A DNA stretch of 64,000 nucleotides from Branchiibius sp. NY16-3462-2 (lineage in GTDB: Bacteria; Actinomycetota; Actinomycetes; Actinomycetales; Dermatophilaceae): the NCBI RefSeq assembly GCF_001594145.1, contig NZ_LVCF01000038.1, forward strand, positions 62,001-126,000, read 5' to 3'. How positions within the stretch are numbered: the stretch's first letter is position 1; every line of letters starts with the position of its first letter. The notes under the pieces were generated by a model, which saw only the letters and a list, made by a program, of their open reading frames with translations, made no database searches and had not been told where the DNA came from. The translations under genes and the position numbers were made by a program. Positions 61,729-64,000 of this stretch are shown one piece after another.

Positions 61729-62696
61729 CAATCCACCAGACTTCGGCCGGTCAGCCGCAGGAAGACGTCTTCCAGCGAGGCCCGACGCACCAGCGCGGCG
61801 GTGGGATGCAGACCGCGCTCGCCGACCGCCGCCAGGACCTTCTCGCCGCTGTCGGTGTAGAGCAACAGCCGGTCCGGGAGCACCTCGATCCGGTCGGCCA
61901 GTCCGTCGACCTGCTCGGCGTACGCCGCGTGGTCGACAACCCCGAACCGCACCTCGGCGACCTCCCGGCTGGCGTACTGCGCGATCAGGGTCGCGGGCGT
62001 GCCTTCGGCAGCGATGCGGCCCTGGTCCATGACGACCAGGCGGTCGCACAACTGCTCGGCCTCGTCCATGTAGTGCGTGGTGATGACCAGGGTGACGCCC
62101 TGCTGTTTCAATCGAAAAAGCTTGTCCCACAGGACATGTCGGGCTTGCGGATCCAGGCCGGTGGTCGGCTCGTCCAGGAGCAGCAACTCCGGATCGTTCA
62201 CCAGGGAGCGCGCGATGGTCAGCCGCCGTTTCATCCCACCGGACAGGTCATCGACCTTGGCGTCGGCCTTCTCGGTCAACTGCGCGAAGTCCAGGAGTTC
62301 GTCGGCTTTCGCGCGCACCTGTTTGCGGCCGATCCCGAAGTAGCGGCCGTAGACGATGAGGTTCTCGCGGACGGTCAGTTCGTTGTCGAGGGTGTCGTCC
62401 TGCGGGCAGACCCCGAGGCGCGCGCGGATCTGCGAACCGTCCGAGGCGGGATCCATGCCCAGGATGCGCAACTCGCCGCTGGTGACGGGGGAGACCGCAG
62501 CGATCATTCGCATCGTGGAGGATTTGCCGGCACCGTTGGGTCCCAAGAATCCGAAGGACTCGCCGCGGGCGACGTCCACGTCGATGCCACGAACCGCTTC
62601 GAAGTCGCCGAACGACTTGTGCAGGTTGCGGGCCCGGATCATCACCTCGGGCGGAACGGCTGCAGAACCGGTGCTTACGTCGATCGGGCCAACCAC
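61728..62696 (-). CDS. ABC transporter ATP-binding protein (NodI/DrrA type)
   Basis: ATPase subunit of the exporter, 322 residues. Walker A is GPNGAGKSS near residues 53-61, the Q-loop VCPQDDTLD, the signature LSGGMKRRL and Walker B LLLLDEPTTGLDP with the H-loop THYMDEAE. The C-terminal ~80 residues (EVRFGVVDHAAYAEQVDGL and on) form the extra domain seen in DrrA/NodI-type exporters. GTG at 62696 lies 22 bases inside the upstream epimerase gene, so translation may be coupled to it. The substrate is unknown. Confidence 0.92.
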   Translation of the reverse strand: MVGPIDVSTGSAAVPPEVMIRARNLHKSFGDFEAVRGIDVDVARGESFGFLGPNGAGKSSTMRMIAAVSPVTSGELRILGMDPASDGSQIRARLGVCPQDDTLDNELTVRENLIVYGRYFGIGRKQVRAKADELLDFAQLTEKADAKVDDLSGGMKRRLTIARSLVNDPELLLLDEPTTGLDPQARHVLWDKLFRLKQQGVTLVITTHYMDEAEQLCDRLVVMDQGRIAAEGTPATLIAQYASREVAEVRFGVVDHAAYAEQVDGLADRIEVLPDRLLLYTDSGEKVLAAVGERGLHPTAALVRRASLEDVFLRLTGRSLVD

Positions 62697-63574
62697 TCCG
62701 CGACCGTATCAAGTGAGTCGAACTGCCATTGAAAGCCGTTGTCCTGCAGCACTTCCGGGACGATCTTCGTACTGGCGAGCACGTCACTGGCGAAGTCCCC
62801 GAGCACGGCGTGCAGCGCGAACGACGGGGCGGGCAGCACCGCCGGCCGGTGATAGGCGCTGCCCAGCGCCTTGGCCAGTTCCTTCTGCCGGGCCGGTGTC
62901 GGTCCCACGAGGTTGACCGGGCCGGTGATCTGCGGGTTGTCGAGCAGGAAGAGCATGGCGGCCACGTGATCGGGCAGGGCGATCCAGGGGAACCACTGCC
63001 GCCCGGAACCCAACGGCCCACCCAACCCCCACTTGGCCAGTGGCAGCATCCGACTGGCCGCGCCACCCTCCGGAGCCAGCACAATGCCGGTGCGCAGGTA
63101 CGCGGTCGGGGCGCCGGCCTGCACGGCGGGTTCGGCCGCGTGCTCCCAGTCGCGCACGACTCCGGCCAGGAACCCCTCACCGGAGTCGCTGCGCTCGGTG
63201 AGTTGCTGCTCGCCGCGGTCGCCGTAGAAACCGCTCGCCGAACCCGACAGCAGACGCACCGGTCCCTCCAGGGCGGCGACCGCCGTGGCGATGGTGGCCG
63301 TGGAGTCGACCCGTGAGGAACGGATGACTTGTTTGTATTCCGGAGTCCAGCGTTTATCACCGATACCGGCACCGGCCAGGTTCACGACCGCTGAAACACC
63401 CTGCAGCGCCGAGGAATCCACCTGCCCGGCGCCCGGATCCCAGGTGACCTCATCCGGTTTCCCGGCCGGTCGGCGTACCAGCCGGATGACCTCGTCGCCG
63501 CGTTCGGTCAGCGCATGACTCAGCGCGCTGCCGATCAGGCCGGAGGATCCGGTGACGGCAACGCGCTGAGTCAT
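62675..63574 (-). CDS. TIGR01777-family NAD(P)-binding epimerase-like protein
   Basis: Extended SDR protein of 299 residues, annotated in many genomes as an epimerase or, misleadingly, SulA. It has the cofactor motif VTGSSGLIGSAL, NLAGAGIGDKRWTPEYK, SASGFYGDRGEQ, a WEHAAEPA segment and a C-terminal DUF1731 part (PAPSFALHAVLGDFASDVLA, then STKIVPEVLQDNGFQW) diagnostic of the family. Function is not established. In M. tuberculosis the homologue (Rv2216) lies between dlaT/sucB and lipB, as here apart from the inserted genes. Confidence 0.9.
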   Translation of the reverse strand: MTQRVAVTGSSGLIGSALSHALTERGDEVIRLVRRPAGKPDEVTWDPGAGQVDSSALQGVSAVVNLAGAGIGDKRWTPEYKQVIRSSRVDSTATIATAVAALEGPVRLLSGSASGFYGDRGEQQLTERSDSGEGFLAGVVRDWEHAAEPAVQAGAPTAYLRTGIVLAPEGGAASRMLPLAKWGLGGPLGSGRQWFPWIALPDHVAAMLFLLDNPQITGPVNLVGPTPARQKELAKALGSAYHRPAVLPAPSFALHAVLGDFASDVLASTKIVPEVLQDNGFQWQFDSLDTVAEWLARST

Positions 63575-63593
63575 GCGTTCAACCTAAACAGTC

Positions 63594-64000
63594 TTAGACC
63601 TCGAAGGCACCCTCTTCGAGACGTGCCTTGATCGTGGTCAGGAACCGAGCGGCGTCCGCTCCGTCGACGATCCGGTGGTCGTAGGACAACGCCAGGTAGA
63701 CCATCGAGCGGATGGCTATGGTCTCGCCACCGTCCGCGTCGATCTCCACCACCGGACGCTTGACTACAGCGCCCGTACCCAGGATGCCGACCTGCGGCTG
63801 GTTGATGATCGGCGTGTCGAACAACGCGCCCCGGCTGCCGGTGTTGGTCAGCGTGAACGTGCCGCCGCCCAACTCATCCGGGGTCACCTTGTTGTCGCGG
63901 GTGCGGCTGGCAAGGTCGGCGATCCGGCGGGCCAGACCAGCGATGTTGAGGTCGCCGGCGCTCTGGATGACGGGTACGAACAGGCCCTTGGGGGTGTCCA
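63594..64000 (-). CDS. sucB: 2-oxoacid dehydrogenase E2 component (SucB/DlaT), 3' part
   Basis: C-terminal ~135 residues of a dihydrolipoamide acyltransferase; the gene continues past the window edge. The catalytic domain reads TPKGLFVPVIQSAGDLNIAG, TFTLTNTGSRGALFDTPIIN, QPQVGILGTG and the active-site SYDHRIVDGADAARFL with the catalytic His and Asp. In actinobacteria this enzyme serves the pyruvate or 2-oxoglutarate dehydrogenase complex and carries the lipoyl groups made by the nearby lipA and lipB products. Which complex it belongs to cannot be decided from this fragment. Confidence 0.92.
   Translation of the reverse strand, partial: DTPKGLFVPVIQSAGDLNIAGLARRIADLASRTRDNKVTPDELGGGTFTLTNTGSRGALFDTPIINQPQVGILGTGAVVKRPVVEIDADGGETIAIRSMVYLALSYDHRIVDGADAARFLTTIKARLEEGAFEV

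Overview
The window is high-GC DNA from an actinobacterium. It carries an actinobacterial division/cell-wall (dcw) cluster without ftsA but with sepF and a DivIVA/Wag31 gene, a DnaE1-type polymerase, a GlnR-type operator in front of glnA, and the actinobacterial neighbourhood sucB / TIGR01777 epimerase / lipB / lipA / DUF4191 / RDD / glnA. A Micrococcales (Dermacoccaceae-like) host is my guess from overall style, not something the sequence proves.

Region 1 (about 0.1-20.4 kb, + strand) is the dcw cluster and its usual downstream genes: rsmH, an ftsL-like gene, ftsI, murF, mraY, murD, ftsW, murG, murC, then ftsZ, pgeF, yggS, sepF, yggT, divIVA, a dksA/traR-like gene, lspA and rluD. murF through murC overlap one another by 4-14 bases. 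Two genes normally found here are missing: murE (between ftsI and murF) and ftsQ (between murC and ftsZ). The ftsQ position holds two divergently transcribed LuxR-type regulators with degenerate receiver domains.

Region 2 (20.4-39.9 kb) begins with dnaE from a probably leaderless promoter. A sugar-type ABC importer (Tat lipoprotein plus two permeases, no ATPase) follows behind a near-perfect palindromic operator, then an oligopeptidase B-like peptidase. Next is a mixed set of small genes: DUF2200, a HIT protein that apparently starts with CTG, SRPBCC, YhhN, truncated globin, an MFS exporter divergent from an Orn/Lys/Arg decarboxylase, a DeoR regulator with a pentapeptide-repeat tail, TetR, a DUF222/HNH nuclease, a HEAT-like protein and an SDR.

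Region 3 (40.0-49.7 kb, - strand) is a defence island: hsdM, hsdS and hsdR of a type I restriction-modification system, with a 1051-residue protein upstream that joins an Mrr-like PD-(D/E)XK nuclease domain to a long helical-repeat body. Its promoter region carries two abutting 19-bp direct repeats. The 773-bp spacer to glnA also holds the glnA terminator and several copies of the motif that ends the glnA reading frame. This island is the best candidate for an undescribed system.

Region 4 (50.4-64.0 kb) is glnA with a four-half-site GlnR operator, an RDD protein, a four-helix membrane protein, a three-domain PTS permease, DUF4191, lipA, lipB, a YczE-type membrane protein, a Ser/Thr kinase with an NTF2-like outer domain, a three-gene ABC exporter, a TIGR01777 epimerase and the 3' end of sucB, which runs off the window. 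Compared with the order I recall for M. tuberculosis Rv2215-Rv2220, the PTS/membrane-protein pair and the kinase/ABC block look like lineage-specific insertions. No rRNA, tRNA, CRISPR array, transposase or integrase was recognised.
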